From positions 1 to 64,000 of the forward strand of contig NZ_OX638201.1 of the NCBI RefSeq assembly GCF_951805225.1: a stretch of DNA of 64,000 nucleotides. The letters run 5' to 3'. This DNA is from an uncultured Flavobacterium sp. (GTDB lineage: Bacteria; Bacteroidota; Bacteroidia; Flavobacteriales; Flavobacteriaceae). Below, one piece after another: positions 33,857 to 42,336 of this stretch (within the stretch, counting starts at the first letter, position 1; each line of letters begins with the position of its first letter). Made by a program: the position numbers and the translations under genes. A model generated the notes under the pieces. It ran no database searches and was not told the DNA's origin. It saw only the letters and a list, made by a program, of their open reading frames with translations.

Positions 33857-34339
33857 TTAGTTTTTGTTTTTTATCGGAATCCAAATTTCTTCTTCAGAAT
33901 CGGGATCGTCTTTTTTGTATCTTTCATCCATTACGGCAAAATGTGGTCTTTCGTCGATTGTATAATCGGAGTTGGGAAGCCATTCTACAAAAATCGAATG
34001 ATAGGTTTTATGGCCTTCACTTTGTGGGCCTTTATGAATAAAAACGGCATATAATCCTGTTGGAATTATTAGAGTTTCCATTTCTTTTGGAATATGATCA
34101 AAATCCGAAACTTCAACGGCAGCCCATTTTTGAAATATATTACTGGGTTCGAAATTGTCAAAATGCCCAACCGGGAAAACTTCAAGTGAGTATAAATTTG
34201 AATCTACCGAATTTTTGATGTCTTTTTTTCTTGGCATAAAACTACTCCATAATTGAAAAGTTTTATTTTCTATAAACGACATATCAATGTGTTTACCCAC
34301 AAGTTTTTTTTCGGTAAAAATTTTGATTTGGGCTTCCAT
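33857..34339 (-). CDS. GyrI-like small-molecule-binding protein
   Basis: A stand-alone GyrI-like/AraC effector-binding domain of 160 aa: LVGKHIDMSF near the N-terminus, KWAAVEVSDFDHIPKEMETLIIPTGLYAVFIHKGP in the middle, and FVEWLPNSDYTIDERPHFAVMDERY at the end with the acidic residue positions used for ligand contact. It is in the operon of DUF4249 and DinB genes (gaps of 10 and 7 nt). Ligand unknown. Confidence 0.85.
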   Translation of the reverse strand: MEAQIKIFTEKKLVGKHIDMSFIENKTFQLWSSFMPRKKDIKNSVDSNLYSLEVFPVGHFDNFEPSNIFQKWAAVEVSDFDHIPKEMETLIIPTGLYAVFIHKGPQSEGHKTYHSIFVEWLPNSDYTIDERPHFAVMDERYKKDDPDSEEEIWIPIKNKN

Positions 34340-34349
34340 TTTTTACTAA

Positions 34350-35171
34350 TTATTCGATTTTGTATTTTTTTGTAACGGTTTCGCAAAGTGAAAAATATCC
34401 TAATGGATAATTGGCTTTATCAGTTGTATTGATAATGTTTCCTTTTACGGTTGCAGGTGGCGACTGAAATGGTCCGCCAACATTACTTCCTGCAATACTG
34501 ACCAAAATAGTCATGTAATTATAGTATTGTTTTGAAATTCCGAAATGGGTAATTTCAATCGTGTTTCCAACTTCTAAATCATCGTCGTTTGATTTGCTGA
34601 AAAATTCATTTCCCTGATAGAATTTATCTTCATCAGCATAATAAGTAGACGTTACTTTGTTGGAATATAAATATTTGTAAAGATAGTAATTGTCTGCGTC
34701 ACCTGGATCATTATAATAGGCTCTAATTTCAATATCTGTTCCTGTAAATCCGCCTTCATTATTTTGCTCAATTCTTGTTATGGGAGCGACAGATTTTAAG
34801 GTTTCGGTCGCCGTATAAGTGTTTCCTTTGCTAATTACGGTCAATGTATATTGTTCTTCTAATTTAGGTTTGAAGGTTGTACAAACATATCGACCAGTTT
34901 TAGGAACTTCATTAAAATTAAACTGTTGGTTTGCGCTGTTTCTTATGTAAACTGTTGCTCCAGTAACGATTGGAATTTTGCTTTCAAAATAACCTGTTGT
35001 CGTTGTTAGTTTGATAACTTGTTGGTTTCCGGCTGTTCCTTTTTCCCAATTTATGGCGGCTTCAATTACTAATTTTGATGGCGCTGTATCTAGATTTACA
35101 TCGACAACTTCTTCGCAACTTGCGAAGAAAAGTGATATAAAAAACACGATTATTAAGGTTGCTTTTTTCAT
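34350..35171 (-). CDS. DUF4249 lipoprotein, partner of the TonB receptor
   Basis: 273-aa lipoprotein (lipobox FASC, Cys19). The mature domain begins EEVVDVNLDTAPSKLVIEAAI, the hallmark of DUF4249, followed by Ig-like/TTR-like beta structure. In Bacteroidota these genes follow TonB-dependent receptors; here the gap is 36 nt. It is probably a surface or periplasmic accessory to uptake. Substrate unknown. Confidence 0.88.
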   Translation of the reverse strand: MKKATLIIVFFISLFFASCEEVVDVNLDTAPSKLVIEAAINWEKGTAGNQQVIKLTTTTGYFESKIPIVTGATVYIRNSANQQFNFNEVPKTGRYVCTTFKPKLEEQYTLTVISKGNTYTATETLKSVAPITRIEQNNEGGFTGTDIEIRAYYNDPGDADNYYLYKYLYSNKVTSTYYADEDKFYQGNEFFSKSNDDDLEVGNTIEITHFGISKQYYNYMTILVSIAGSNVGGPFQSPPATVKGNIINTTDKANYPLGYFSLCETVTKKYKIE

Positions 35172-35207
35172 AGTATATCTTTTATTTCTTTTGAAAGAAA
35201 ATGGTTT

Positions 35208-37589
35208 TTAAAATTTAAAATTATAACTAACAGCCGGCACAATTCCGAAAATGGATGTTTGTACGGCTTCATTAGCGCCTGTATCCACATTCTGACGGAA
35301 GTTTATAGAAGCTGCATTATGGCGATTGTATAGATTGTAAATGCTAAAAACCCATTCGCCTTTCCAGTTTCTGTCTTTGTTTGTTCTAGGCGTCAAAGTT
35401 GCCGAAACATCTAAATGATGATATGCGGGCAAACGATTTTCATTTCGTAAACCATAACTTGGAACCGTGATTCCTAAATATTCATATTGTCCGTTTGGAT
35501 ACGTAACTGGTTGACCGGATTGCAAAGCAAAGTTAGCACCAAAAGACCATTTTTCATTCAAATTATAAGCTGATGTTACCGCCAAATTATGCGTTTTGTC
35601 ATAAGCAGAACTGTACCATTGACCGTTGTTAATTCCCGTTTCTTCAGGAGTTCTTCCGGGAGTTTGTTGTTGTGATTTTGACAAAGTGTATGAAATCCAT
35701 CCGTTGAATTTGCCTTCGTTTTTCTTTAGCATAATTTCCAGACCATAAGCGCGCATTCGTCCGTTTAGGATTACTTGTTCGATAGCGTCGTTTGCGATTA
35801 AATCTGCGCCATCAATATAGTCGAGTCTATTTTGAATTTTTTTATAATAGGTTTCTACTTCAAGTGAATAAGCGCCGTTTTTAATATTTCTAAAATAACC
35901 CAAAGCAACCTGATCTGCAATTTGTGGTTTGATATAATTATCACTTGGCATCCAGACATCGAGCGGAGTAGGAGATGAGGTATTTGATATTAGCTGAAGA
36001 TATTGCGCCATGCGATTATAACTGGCTTTGATAGATTGATCATCGTTAAGCTGATAAGAAACGGCGAATCGTGGTTCTAAATTATTATAGTTTTGAATGA
36101 CCTTATTTTTTCCGAAATATTTAGTCGAAGTTGGAGTTCCTTTTTCATAAATCTGCATGTCTGTATTGAAAACTACAGGTTCATTATTATCGTAATAATT
36201 AATGGTTGATTCTCCTAAACGATAAAATAAACTATAACGTAATCCGTAAGAAACCGTGATTTTTTTCGAAAGCTGATTTTCTGCTTCAATATAAAGAGAA
36301 GGTTCAAAAGCGTATTTTTTATCTAATTGATCAGGATTAATTCCAGATTTAATATTAGTTGGTTTGATAGTTCCGGGATTGAATTCGTAATAAATTCCGC
36401 TTAAGCCATAATTCAATTTGAACTTATCTGAAATGTAGTTTTTGAAATCGTATTTAATGTTGTAATTTTTAATTCCCGAATCCCATTTAAAACCGACAAA
36501 ATTTAGATCAAGTCCGTAATAGTAATCACTATAAATCAGCGATAAATTGGCAAATAATTTATCATTATATAAATGATTCCAACGCAGATTTAAAGTTGAA
36601 TTTCCGTAAGTATTGGTGAAGCTTTTATTTAGACTAAAAACGTCGCGACCAAAATAACCCGATAAATACAAGTTGTTGTTATCGTTTAATTTGTAGCTTA
36701 ATTTGGTATTTAAATCATAAAAATAAGCGGCATTGTCTTTATTTTTTTCAGAAAGTTTTAAGAACAAATGTGCGTAAGAAGCTCTTCCGCCAATTAAGAA
36801 CGAACCTTTATCTTTTACCAAAGGTCCTTCGGCAAGAAGACGGCTGGAAACCAAACCAATTCCTCCGTTTAGATGAAATTCTTTACTGTTTCCGTCTTTC
36901 TGATAAATATCTAAAACCGAAGAAGCTCTTCCGCCATAGCGAGCAGGAATTCCGCCTTTATACAATTTTAAATCCTTAATAGCATCGGGATTAAAGACGG
37001 AGAAAAAACCAAAAACGTGAGAAGAATTAAAAATAGTTGCTTCGTCTAATAAAATCAAATTCTGATCTGCGCCGCCGCCACGAACATTAAATCCCGAAGC
37101 GCCTTCGCCAGCATTTGTAACTCCTGGAAGCAGTAGAATCGATTTCAAAACATCGACTTCGCCCATTACAACCGGCATTCTTTTTATTGTAGCAATAGAA
37201 AGTTTATTGGTGCTCATTTCCGGCGATTTGGTATTGATCTTTCTTTTGTTGTCTGTAATTACAACTTCTTGGAGTTCTTCGCCGCTTTCGTTAATTGCAA
37301 AATTATTTTTGGTATTTTGATTTAGACTAATGGTTTTCTGAATGGTTTGATAACCTACGTAACTTATCTCGATTTCATGTTCGCCTTTGGGAATAGTAAG
37401 CGAATAAAACCCGTATTCATTGGTTGTTGTTCCAATTTTTAGAGCGGGAATATAAATATTTACTCCAATTAAGGTTTCATTATTTTTATAATCTGTAATG
37501 GTACCGCTTAAGGTAAATTTTTCCTGAGAGAATGATAGAAAAGTCGTTAAGAGCAGTATAAAAAGAAACCCAATTTTTTTACTAATCAT
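35208..37589 (-). CDS. TonB-dependent outer-membrane receptor with carboxypeptidase-like domain
   Basis: 793 aa from the Met at 37589 (MISKKIGFLFILLL). Signal peptide to about residue 22, a CarboxypepD-regulatory-like domain at about 24-105 (SGTITDYKNNETLIGVNIYI), the plug with LLLPGVTNAGEGASGFNVRGGGADQNLILLDEA, then a long 22-strand barrel ending in VPAVSYNFKF with a terminal aromatic. It imports an unidentified ligand using TonB energy. It heads an operon with DUF4249, GyrI-like and DinB genes and is not a SusC-SusD pair. Confidence 0.9.
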   Translation of the reverse strand: MISKKIGFLFILLLTTFLSFSQEKFTLSGTITDYKNNETLIGVNIYIPALKIGTTTNEYGFYSLTIPKGEHEIEISYVGYQTIQKTISLNQNTKNNFAINESGEELQEVVITDNKRKINTKSPEMSTNKLSIATIKRMPVVMGEVDVLKSILLLPGVTNAGEGASGFNVRGGGADQNLILLDEATIFNSSHVFGFFSVFNPDAIKDLKLYKGGIPARYGGRASSVLDIYQKDGNSKEFHLNGGIGLVSSRLLAEGPLVKDKGSFLIGGRASYAHLFLKLSEKNKDNAAYFYDLNTKLSYKLNDNNNLYLSGYFGRDVFSLNKSFTNTYGNSTLNLRWNHLYNDKLFANLSLIYSDYYYGLDLNFVGFKWDSGIKNYNIKYDFKNYISDKFKLNYGLSGIYYEFNPGTIKPTNIKSGINPDQLDKKYAFEPSLYIEAENQLSKKITVSYGLRYSLFYRLGESTINYYDNNEPVVFNTDMQIYEKGTPTSTKYFGKNKVIQNYNNLEPRFAVSYQLNDDQSIKASYNRMAQYLQLISNTSSPTPLDVWMPSDNYIKPQIADQVALGYFRNIKNGAYSLEVETYYKKIQNRLDYIDGADLIANDAIEQVILNGRMRAYGLEIMLKKNEGKFNGWISYTLSKSQQQTPGRTPEETGINNGQWYSSAYDKTHNLAVTSAYNLNEKWSFGANFALQSGQPVTYPNGQYEYLGITVPSYGLRNENRLPAYHHLDVSATLTPRTNKDRNWKGEWVFSIYNLYNRHNAASINFRQNVDTGANEAVQTSIFGIVPAVSYNFKF

Positions 37590-37763
37590 TGTCTTGGTTT
37601 TGAAACACATAGTTAATAATTCTTACTAAATATAACTACGGAACGTTTGTTAAACATTAGTTAAGAATAATTTCTTTTTGTGATAGATTATCAGCACTTT
37701 AATTGATTTTTTACAGCAAAATTTTTTCGACGACGTTTTGTGTTTTTACAAATATATTAAACA

Positions 37764-37796
37764 AAAAAAGACAACCGTTTAAAGTTGTCTTTTTTA
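37764..37796 (-). terminator. Intrinsic terminator of icd
   Basis: Stem AAAAAGACAAC / GTTGTCTTTTT with a short loop CGTTTAAA, and a T-run on the - strand. It lies 51 nt past the icd stop. Confidence 0.75.
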
Positions 37797-37812
37797 ATAT
37801 TTATAATGTATC

Positions 37813-37836
37813 GTAGAGGCGCACAGCAGTGCGTCT
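37813..37836. repeat. GTAG-hairpin repeat after icd
   Basis: GTAG followed by AGGCGCAC, AGCA and GTGCGTCT. It differs from 22841-22864 at one base, and lies 10 nt past the icd stop and before the terminator. Confidence 0.65.
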
Positions 37837-37846
37837 TTTGGATTGA

Positions 37847-40069
37847 TTATTTTATTTCAGCGATAATTGCATTGAAAGTTGCACTTGGACGCATTGCTTT
37901 GCTCACTAACTCAGGAGTTGGTTGGTAGTAACCACCAAGAGTTTGAGGTTTTCCTTGTGCACCAATTAATTCTGCATCGATTTTAGCTTCATTAGCTTCA
38001 AGTTCAGCAGCAATTGGAGTAAAGATCGCTTTCAATTCAGTATCTTTATTTTGAGCTGCAAGAGCTTGTGCCCAATAGAAAGCAAGGTAAAAGTGAGAAC
38101 CACGGTTATCAATTTGACCAACTTTACGAGCTGGAGATTTATCGTTTGCAAGGAATTTATCGTTTGCTTCGTCAAGAGTTTCAGATAAAACAATTGCTTT
38201 AGAATTGTCTAAAGATTGTCCTAAATGCTCTAAAGAAGCGCCAAGAGCTAAAAATTCTCCTAATGAATCCCAACGTAAATATCCTTCTTCAGTAAATTGC
38301 TCAACGTGTTTTGGAGCAGATCCTCCAGCACCAGTTTCGAACAATCCACCACCATTCATTAACGGAACGATAGATAACATTTTAGCCGAAGTTCCTAATT
38401 CTAAAATTGGGAATAAGTCAGTTAAATAATCACGTAAAACGTTTCCAGTTACAGAGATAGTGTCTAAACCTTTGATGATTCTGTCCAAAGTAAATTCTGT
38501 AGCAGCAATTGGGTTAAGAATACGAATATCTAAGTTTACAGTATTGTAATCTTTCAGGTATTTTTGAACTTTTGCGATCAATTCTCTATCATGCGCTCTG
38601 TTTTCATCTAACCAGAAAACAGCAGGAGTATCAGACAAACGAGCTCTGTTTACAGCAAGTTTAACCCAGTCCTGAATTGGAGCATCTTTAGCCTGACACA
38701 TTCTGAAAATGTCATTTGCTTCAACGTTTTGCTCCATTAAAACAGTTCCTTTATTATCTACAACACGAACAACTCCGTCAGCTTTCATTTGGAAAGTTTT
38801 ATCGTGAGATCCGTATTCTTCAGCTTTTTGAGCCATTAAACCTACGTTAGGAACACTTCCCATTGTTTTTGGATCAAAAGCACCGTGTTTTTTACAGAAA
38901 TCGATTGTTGCAGTATAAACTCCAGCATAAGAACGATCCGGAATTACAGCAAGCGTATCTTGTTGTTTTCCTTCTTTATTATACATCTGTCCAGAAGTAC
39001 GAATCATTGCCGGCATAGAAGCATCAACAATAACGTCAGACGGAACGTGTAAGTTTGTAATTCCTTTATCAGAATTTACCATTGCAAGAGCTGGTCCGTT
39101 TTCGATAGCTTTTGTAATATCAGCTTCAACTTCAGCTTGTTCAGGTCTTCCGGCAATTTTTGCATAGATATCACCTAAACCGTTTCTTGTATCAATATTT
39201 AATTCAGCAAATAAAGTTTCATATTTTTTGAAAAGATCAGCAAAATAAACTTCAACGATAGCGCCAAAGATAATTGGATCTGAAACCTTCATCATTGTAG
39301 CTTTTAAATGCACAGAAAGTAAAACACCTTCTTTTTTTGCTTCAGCAATTGCGCTTGCAACAAAAGTTTTTAAAGCGTGTAAGTTCAAAACAGAACTATC
39401 AATTATTTCACCAGCTTTAAGCGGAGTACTTGCTTTAAGAACAGTAGTTGTACCGTCTTTTGCAACAAATTCGATTTTTACATCATTAGCTTCAGCAACA
39501 GTAAGCGATTTTTCACTTCCGTAGAAATCACCGTTTGGCATAGAAGCAACTTTAGTTTTTGAGTCAGCAGACCAAGCGCCCATTGAGTGCGGATTTGCTT
39601 TTGCAAAATTCTTAACCGCTCTTGGCGCTCTACGATCAGAGTTTCCTTCACGTAAAACAGGATTTACTGCAGAACCTAAAACTTTAGCATATTTTGCTTT
39701 AGCATCTTTTTCGGCATCATTTTGAGGATCTTCCGGATAATTAGGAATTTTGTACCCGTGAGATTGTAATTCAGCAATAGCTGCTTTTAATTGCGGTACA
39801 GATGCTGAAATGTTTGGTAATTTGATGATATTAGCTTCAGGTTGTGTCGCTAATTGACCAAGTTCAGCCAAAGCATCTCCGGTTTTTTGATCATCAGTTA
39901 AAAACTCAGGAAAATTCGATAAAATTCTACCTGCTAAAGAGATGTCTCTAGTTTCAATAGCAATACCAGCCGTAGCAGTAAATGCTTGAACAATAGGTAA
40001 AAAAGAATAAGTCGCTAACAATGGCGCCTCATCAGTTAAGGTGTAATAGATTTTTGAATTCTGTGTCAT
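37847..40069 (-). CDS. icd: NADP-dependent isocitrate dehydrogenase, monomeric type
   Basis: Converts isocitrate to 2-oxoglutarate, CO2 and NADPH in the TCA cycle. 740 aa is the usual length of the monomeric (IDH-II) class, and motifs such as NSDRRAPRAVKNFAKANPHSMGAW, LSVHLKATMMKVSDPIIFG and KDYNTVNLDIRILNPIAATEFTLDRI are typical. It is not related in sequence to the common dimeric enzyme. It supplies the 2-oxoglutarate used by the gltBD product. Single gene with its own promoter. Confidence 0.96.
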   Translation of the reverse strand: MTQNSKIYYTLTDEAPLLATYSFLPIVQAFTATAGIAIETRDISLAGRILSNFPEFLTDDQKTGDALAELGQLATQPEANIIKLPNISASVPQLKAAIAELQSHGYKIPNYPEDPQNDAEKDAKAKYAKVLGSAVNPVLREGNSDRRAPRAVKNFAKANPHSMGAWSADSKTKVASMPNGDFYGSEKSLTVAEANDVKIEFVAKDGTTTVLKASTPLKAGEIIDSSVLNLHALKTFVASAIAEAKKEGVLLSVHLKATMMKVSDPIIFGAIVEVYFADLFKKYETLFAELNIDTRNGLGDIYAKIAGRPEQAEVEADITKAIENGPALAMVNSDKGITNLHVPSDVIVDASMPAMIRTSGQMYNKEGKQQDTLAVIPDRSYAGVYTATIDFCKKHGAFDPKTMGSVPNVGLMAQKAEEYGSHDKTFQMKADGVVRVVDNKGTVLMEQNVEANDIFRMCQAKDAPIQDWVKLAVNRARLSDTPAVFWLDENRAHDRELIAKVQKYLKDYNTVNLDIRILNPIAATEFTLDRIIKGLDTISVTGNVLRDYLTDLFPILELGTSAKMLSIVPLMNGGGLFETGAGGSAPKHVEQFTEEGYLRWDSLGEFLALGASLEHLGQSLDNSKAIVLSETLDEANDKFLANDKSPARKVGQIDNRGSHFYLAFYWAQALAAQNKDTELKAIFTPIAAELEANEAKIDAELIGAQGKPQTLGGYYQPTPELVSKAMRPSATFNAIIAEIK

Positions 40070-40457
40070 TTTTTTTTTTTTTTATAATCGTATCGCCGAG
40101 ATTAAGCGATGTAAAGGTATAGTCGGCTCAAAATGAGCGGAGCAAATATAATAAAAACAGTCCGAAAACGGTATAGTTTTCCCGAGAAATGCTGAAATTA
40201 TCAGATTGTTATTTCGGACTCATTTAATTGCTAAATTGGTGATTTTGGTATTAAAAAATTACAGTTTTGATGAATCATAAGTAAAAGCAGAACATTTCGA
40301 AAAACGGAAATACTACAGTTCTATAAAATCATTTTGGTTTCGCTTCTTTTTGTATGAAAAATTGTATTTTTGACTAAAATGCAAGAGACATATAACAAAT
40401 GTAAGATACATTGTTTAATATGTTTTTTACTTGTTGTTTAGTATTCCCCTTAATCAT
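40070..40457. other. 400-bp divergent gap between icd and Xre copy 2
   Basis: Holds the icd promoter candidate at 40143-40150 and the Xre promoter at its right end. A poly-T tract (40070-40083) lies directly before the icd ATG. A 20-codon frame at 40379-40441 is preceded by TATTTTTG but is unsupported otherwise. Nothing else is recognised. Confidence 0.5.
40143..40150 (-). promoter_or_regulatory. -7 promoter element candidate of icd
   Basis: TATATTTG on the - strand (TAnnTTTG), 73 nt before the ATG. A weaker TACCTTTA lies closer to the gene. Confidence 0.4.
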
Positions 40458-40465
40458 TATCTTTG
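40434..40465 (+). promoter_or_regulatory. Promoter of Xre copy 2, apparently leaderless
   Basis: TTG at 40434-40436, 21 nt, then TATCTTTG at 40458-40465, followed by AATT and the ATG at 40470. The predicted transcription start coincides with the start codon. The same TAnnTTTG-AATT-ATGAGCAC layout is found at the paralogue at 6665. Confidence 0.6.
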
Positions 40466-40469
40466 AATT

Positions 40470-40883
40470 ATGAGCACACTTACAAAACCAAATCATATAG
40501 GGCGAAAAATTAGCCGTATTCGTGAACTTCGAGATATGAAGCAAGAAGCTTTGGCGCAGGCTTTAGGCATTAGCCAGCAAACTATTTCGGCTATTGAAAA
40601 CAGTGAAACTGTAGAAGAAGAAAAATTGGCAGATATTGCAAAAGCTTTGGGAGTAAGTGTAGAAGCAATTAAAAATTTTTCAGAAGAAAATATGATTAGC
40701 TATTTTAATACTTTCCACGATAATAGTATCAATAACGGTCATTTGGGACATAATAATAATTGTACTTTCAATCCTTTAGATAAATTAATTGAAACTTTTC
40801 AGGAAAAAGAAAAGCTTTACGAACGTTTATTACAAGCTGAAAAAGACAAAATCGAATATTTGGAAAAACTATTAAAAAAATAG
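40470..40883 (+). CDS. Xre-family helix-turn-helix regulator (copy 2)
   Basis: 137 aa with an HTH_3 domain at residues 11-64 (ISRIRELRDMKQEALAQALG, SQQTISAIENSETV) and a C-terminal coiled coil (KLIETFQEKEKLYERLLQAEKDKIEYLEKLL). It is a paralogue of the gene at 6273-6665, most alike in the DNA-binding helices and in SEENMISYFNT/NCTFNPLDK. It has its own promoter and terminator. Targets unknown; auto-repression is plausible but no operator was seen. Confidence 0.86.
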   Translation: MSTLTKPNHIGRKISRIRELRDMKQEALAQALGISQQTISAIENSETVEEEKLADIAKALGVSVEAIKNFSEENMISYFNTFHDNSINNGHLGHNNNCTFNPLDKLIETFQEKEKLYERLLQAEKDKIEYLEKLLKK

Positions 40884-40906
40884 AAAACCAATTGTTCATT
40901 AAATAC

Positions 40907-40937
40907 AAACCGATGCTTTATGAGTATCGGTTTTTTT
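40907..40937 (+). terminator. Intrinsic terminator of Xre copy 2
   Basis: Stem AAACCGATGC / GTATCGGTTT, loop TTTATGA, then a run of T. It lies 24 nt past the stop. Confidence 0.75.
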
Positions 40938-40942
40938 ATTTT

Positions 40943-41042
40943 GGGCGTGCCCCGCCGAAAAAGGCGGGTCGGGCTATCCGCTACAAGTCCTCGCACTTCC
41001 TTCGTCAGGCTGTGGGCTTACCACTTCTATCCCTCACGCAAA
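40943..41042. repeat. GC-rich structured repeat (GGGCGTGCCCC...CCCTCACGC)
   Basis: About 100 bp, much richer in GC than its surroundings. The ends GCGTG (40945-40949) and CACGC (41035-41039) pair, and inside is a hairpin CCCGCC-GAAAAA-GGCGGG. The sequence GGGCTATCCGCT... CTTCTATCCCTCACGC is of a type I know to be very common between Bacteroidota genes. No frame is convincing. Origin and role are not established. Confidence 0.6.
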
Positions 41043-41060
41043 CGGTAGAACAAGAACATT

Positions 41061-41285
41061 TTTGTTTATTAGAAAATAAATCAATTTCATTATTTAAGAC
41101 ACCAGTTTTACACTTTTTTGTTCCATCGGAACATCTCATCGGTAGAAACGTTTGGTTTTATAAATAATGACATCAAAAACACATACAGATTATATACGCA
41201 ATTTGTCAAACGTCCTTACAGGACGATATTTTTCACGATCTATTTTTTTTTCTACCGATGAGATGTTCCGATGGAACAAATTGTT
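41061..41285. repeat. Hairpin-rich 225-bp unit A
   Basis: First of two direct copies (second at 41309-41531). The unit contains an inverted pair: left arm GTTCCATCGGAACATCTCAT (with CGGTAG) at about 41120-41145, right arm CTACCGATGAGATGTTCCGA at about 41252-41277. Between them is a small hairpin CGTCC-TTACA-GGACG. No long reading frame. Confidence 0.75.
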
Positions 41286-41308
41286 GTAGACAATATCTTA
41301 TCAGGTTG

Positions 41309-41531
41309 TTTGTTTATTAGAAAATAAATCAATTTCATTATTTAAGATACCCGTTTTTATGTTTTTTTGTTCCATCGGAACATCTCGTCGGTAGGAACGT
41401 TTGATTTTATAAATAATGACATTAAAAACACATACAGATTATATACGCAATTTGTCAAACGTCTTACAGGACGATATTTTTCACGATCTATTTTTTTTTC
41501 TACCGATGAGATGTTCCGATGGAACAAATTG
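41309..41531. repeat. Hairpin-rich 225-bp unit B
   Basis: Direct copy of unit A, offset by 248-249 bp, with a few substitutions (for example CATCTCGTCGGTAGG in the left arm) and one base lost in the central hairpin stem. A and B start with the same TTTGTTTATTAGAAAATAAA. Confidence 0.75.
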
Positions 41532-41565
41532 TTTTTGACAAGATTGCGAATATTAGATAACGTAA

Positions 41566-41598
41566 ACCTTTGTCAAATTTTTAAACTTTGACAAAGGT
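41566..41598. repeat. Palindrome ACCTTTGTCAAA / TTTGACAAAGGT
   Basis: A 12-bp perfect inverted repeat with a short AT loop. The same palindrome occurs at 63670-63702, where it is followed by a T-run. Confidence 0.6.
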
Positions 41599-41666
41599 AT
41601 CCACAGTTCTATTTGACAGAGCAAGAAAGCCAAAACTTAAACGAAATATTTTTTATGAAAATGATT

Positions 41667-41749
41667 GCCTTAGCCCCGATAGAAGAGGAAATCCTTTTGT
41701 GCCGGGGTTCGGCACAAAAGATTGAAACAAATAGCGGGATTAGCTCCTG
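41667..41749. repeat. Structured intergenic repeat (TAGCCC...AGCTCCT), copy 2
   Basis: CCTTAGCCCCGATAGAAG at the left, GCGGGATTAGCTCCTGA at the right, and a central hairpin CCTTTTGTGCC / GGCACAAAAGA with loop GGGGTTC. It shares its ends and hairpin position with 31735-31815. Confidence 0.6.
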
Positions 41750-41770
41750 AAAATTTTAAAAATCAGGCAT

Positions 41771-41811
41771 AAAAAAAGCTCGTTTCAAATAAATGAAACG
41801 AGCTTTTTTAT
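41771..41811 (-). terminator. Intrinsic terminator of rplS
   Basis: Stem AAAAAGCTCGTTTCA / TGAAACGAGCTTTTT with a 6-nt loop and T-runs on both sides. It lies 18 nt past the rplS stop. Confidence 0.8.
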
Positions 41812-41828
41812 AACAAAGAGATAAATGA

Positions 41829-42179
41829 TTATCTTCTTTTATCTTTAATCTTAGCTTTTTTACCAGTAAGTTCTCTGAAGTAGAAAATTCTAGCTCTACG
41901 TACAGCTCCTTTTTTGTTGATTTCAATTTTCTGTAAAGCTGGTAAGTTTACTGGGAAGATACGCTCAACTCCAATTGCACCTGACATTTTACGGATAGTA
42001 AAAGTTTCTGTGTTACCAGAACCTCTTCTTTGAATAACAACTCCTTTGAAAAACTGAGTTCTTGTTTTTTCACCCTCTTTAATTTCGTAGAAAACTGTGA
42101 TAGTATCTCCAGCTCCAAAAACAGGGAAATCTTTTTTAGCAACTAATTCGGTTTGAACGAATTTCATTAAATCTGCCAT
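41829..42179 (-). CDS. rplS: Ribosomal protein L19
   Basis: 116-aa large-subunit protein at the 30S-50S interface. The L19 signature KGVVIQRRGSGNTETFTIRKMSGAIGVERIFPVNLP is intact, and the C-terminal FYFRELTGKKAKIKDKRR is normal. In many genomes rplS directly follows trmD; here two unrelated genes on the same strand lie between. Confidence 0.97.
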   Translation of the reverse strand: MADLMKFVQTELVAKKDFPVFGAGDTITVFYEIKEGEKTRTQFFKGVVIQRRGSGNTETFTIRKMSGAIGVERIFPVNLPALQKIEINKKGAVRRARIFYFRELTGKKAKIKDKRR

Positions 42180-42252
42180 GATATCTTATAATTATGGTTT
42201 TTATATAGAGCAACATTCACGGATCTCGCCAGAGGTTAGTCTAATTCGGGTG

Positions 42253-42260
42253 CAAATGTA
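42253..42260 (-). promoter_or_regulatory. -7 promoter element of rplS
   Basis: TACATTTG on the - strand (TAnnTTTG), 73 nt before the ATG. The long leader could carry a ribosomal-protein control site, but none is recognised. Confidence 0.45.
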
Positions 42261-42336
42261 GAAAATAATTATGAATTATAAATTGTTAATTGTAAATTAT
42301 TTTAAGTTGTTGATAAAATGGCTGTTAAGGTGTTTT

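Noticed and set aside
40892..41167. A 91-codon frame over the GC-rich repeat and unit A
   Set aside because: It runs through three repeat features and reads as low-quality protein (for example FGRAPPKKAGRAI), so it is a by-product of repeats.
41367..41591. A 74-codon frame in unit B
   Set aside because: The corresponding frame is not kept in unit A, and the unit is hairpin DNA.
42180..42252. Ribosomal-protein leader or riboswitch before rplS
   Set aside because: The leader is 73 nt or more but shows no recognisable conserved structure, so nothing is called.
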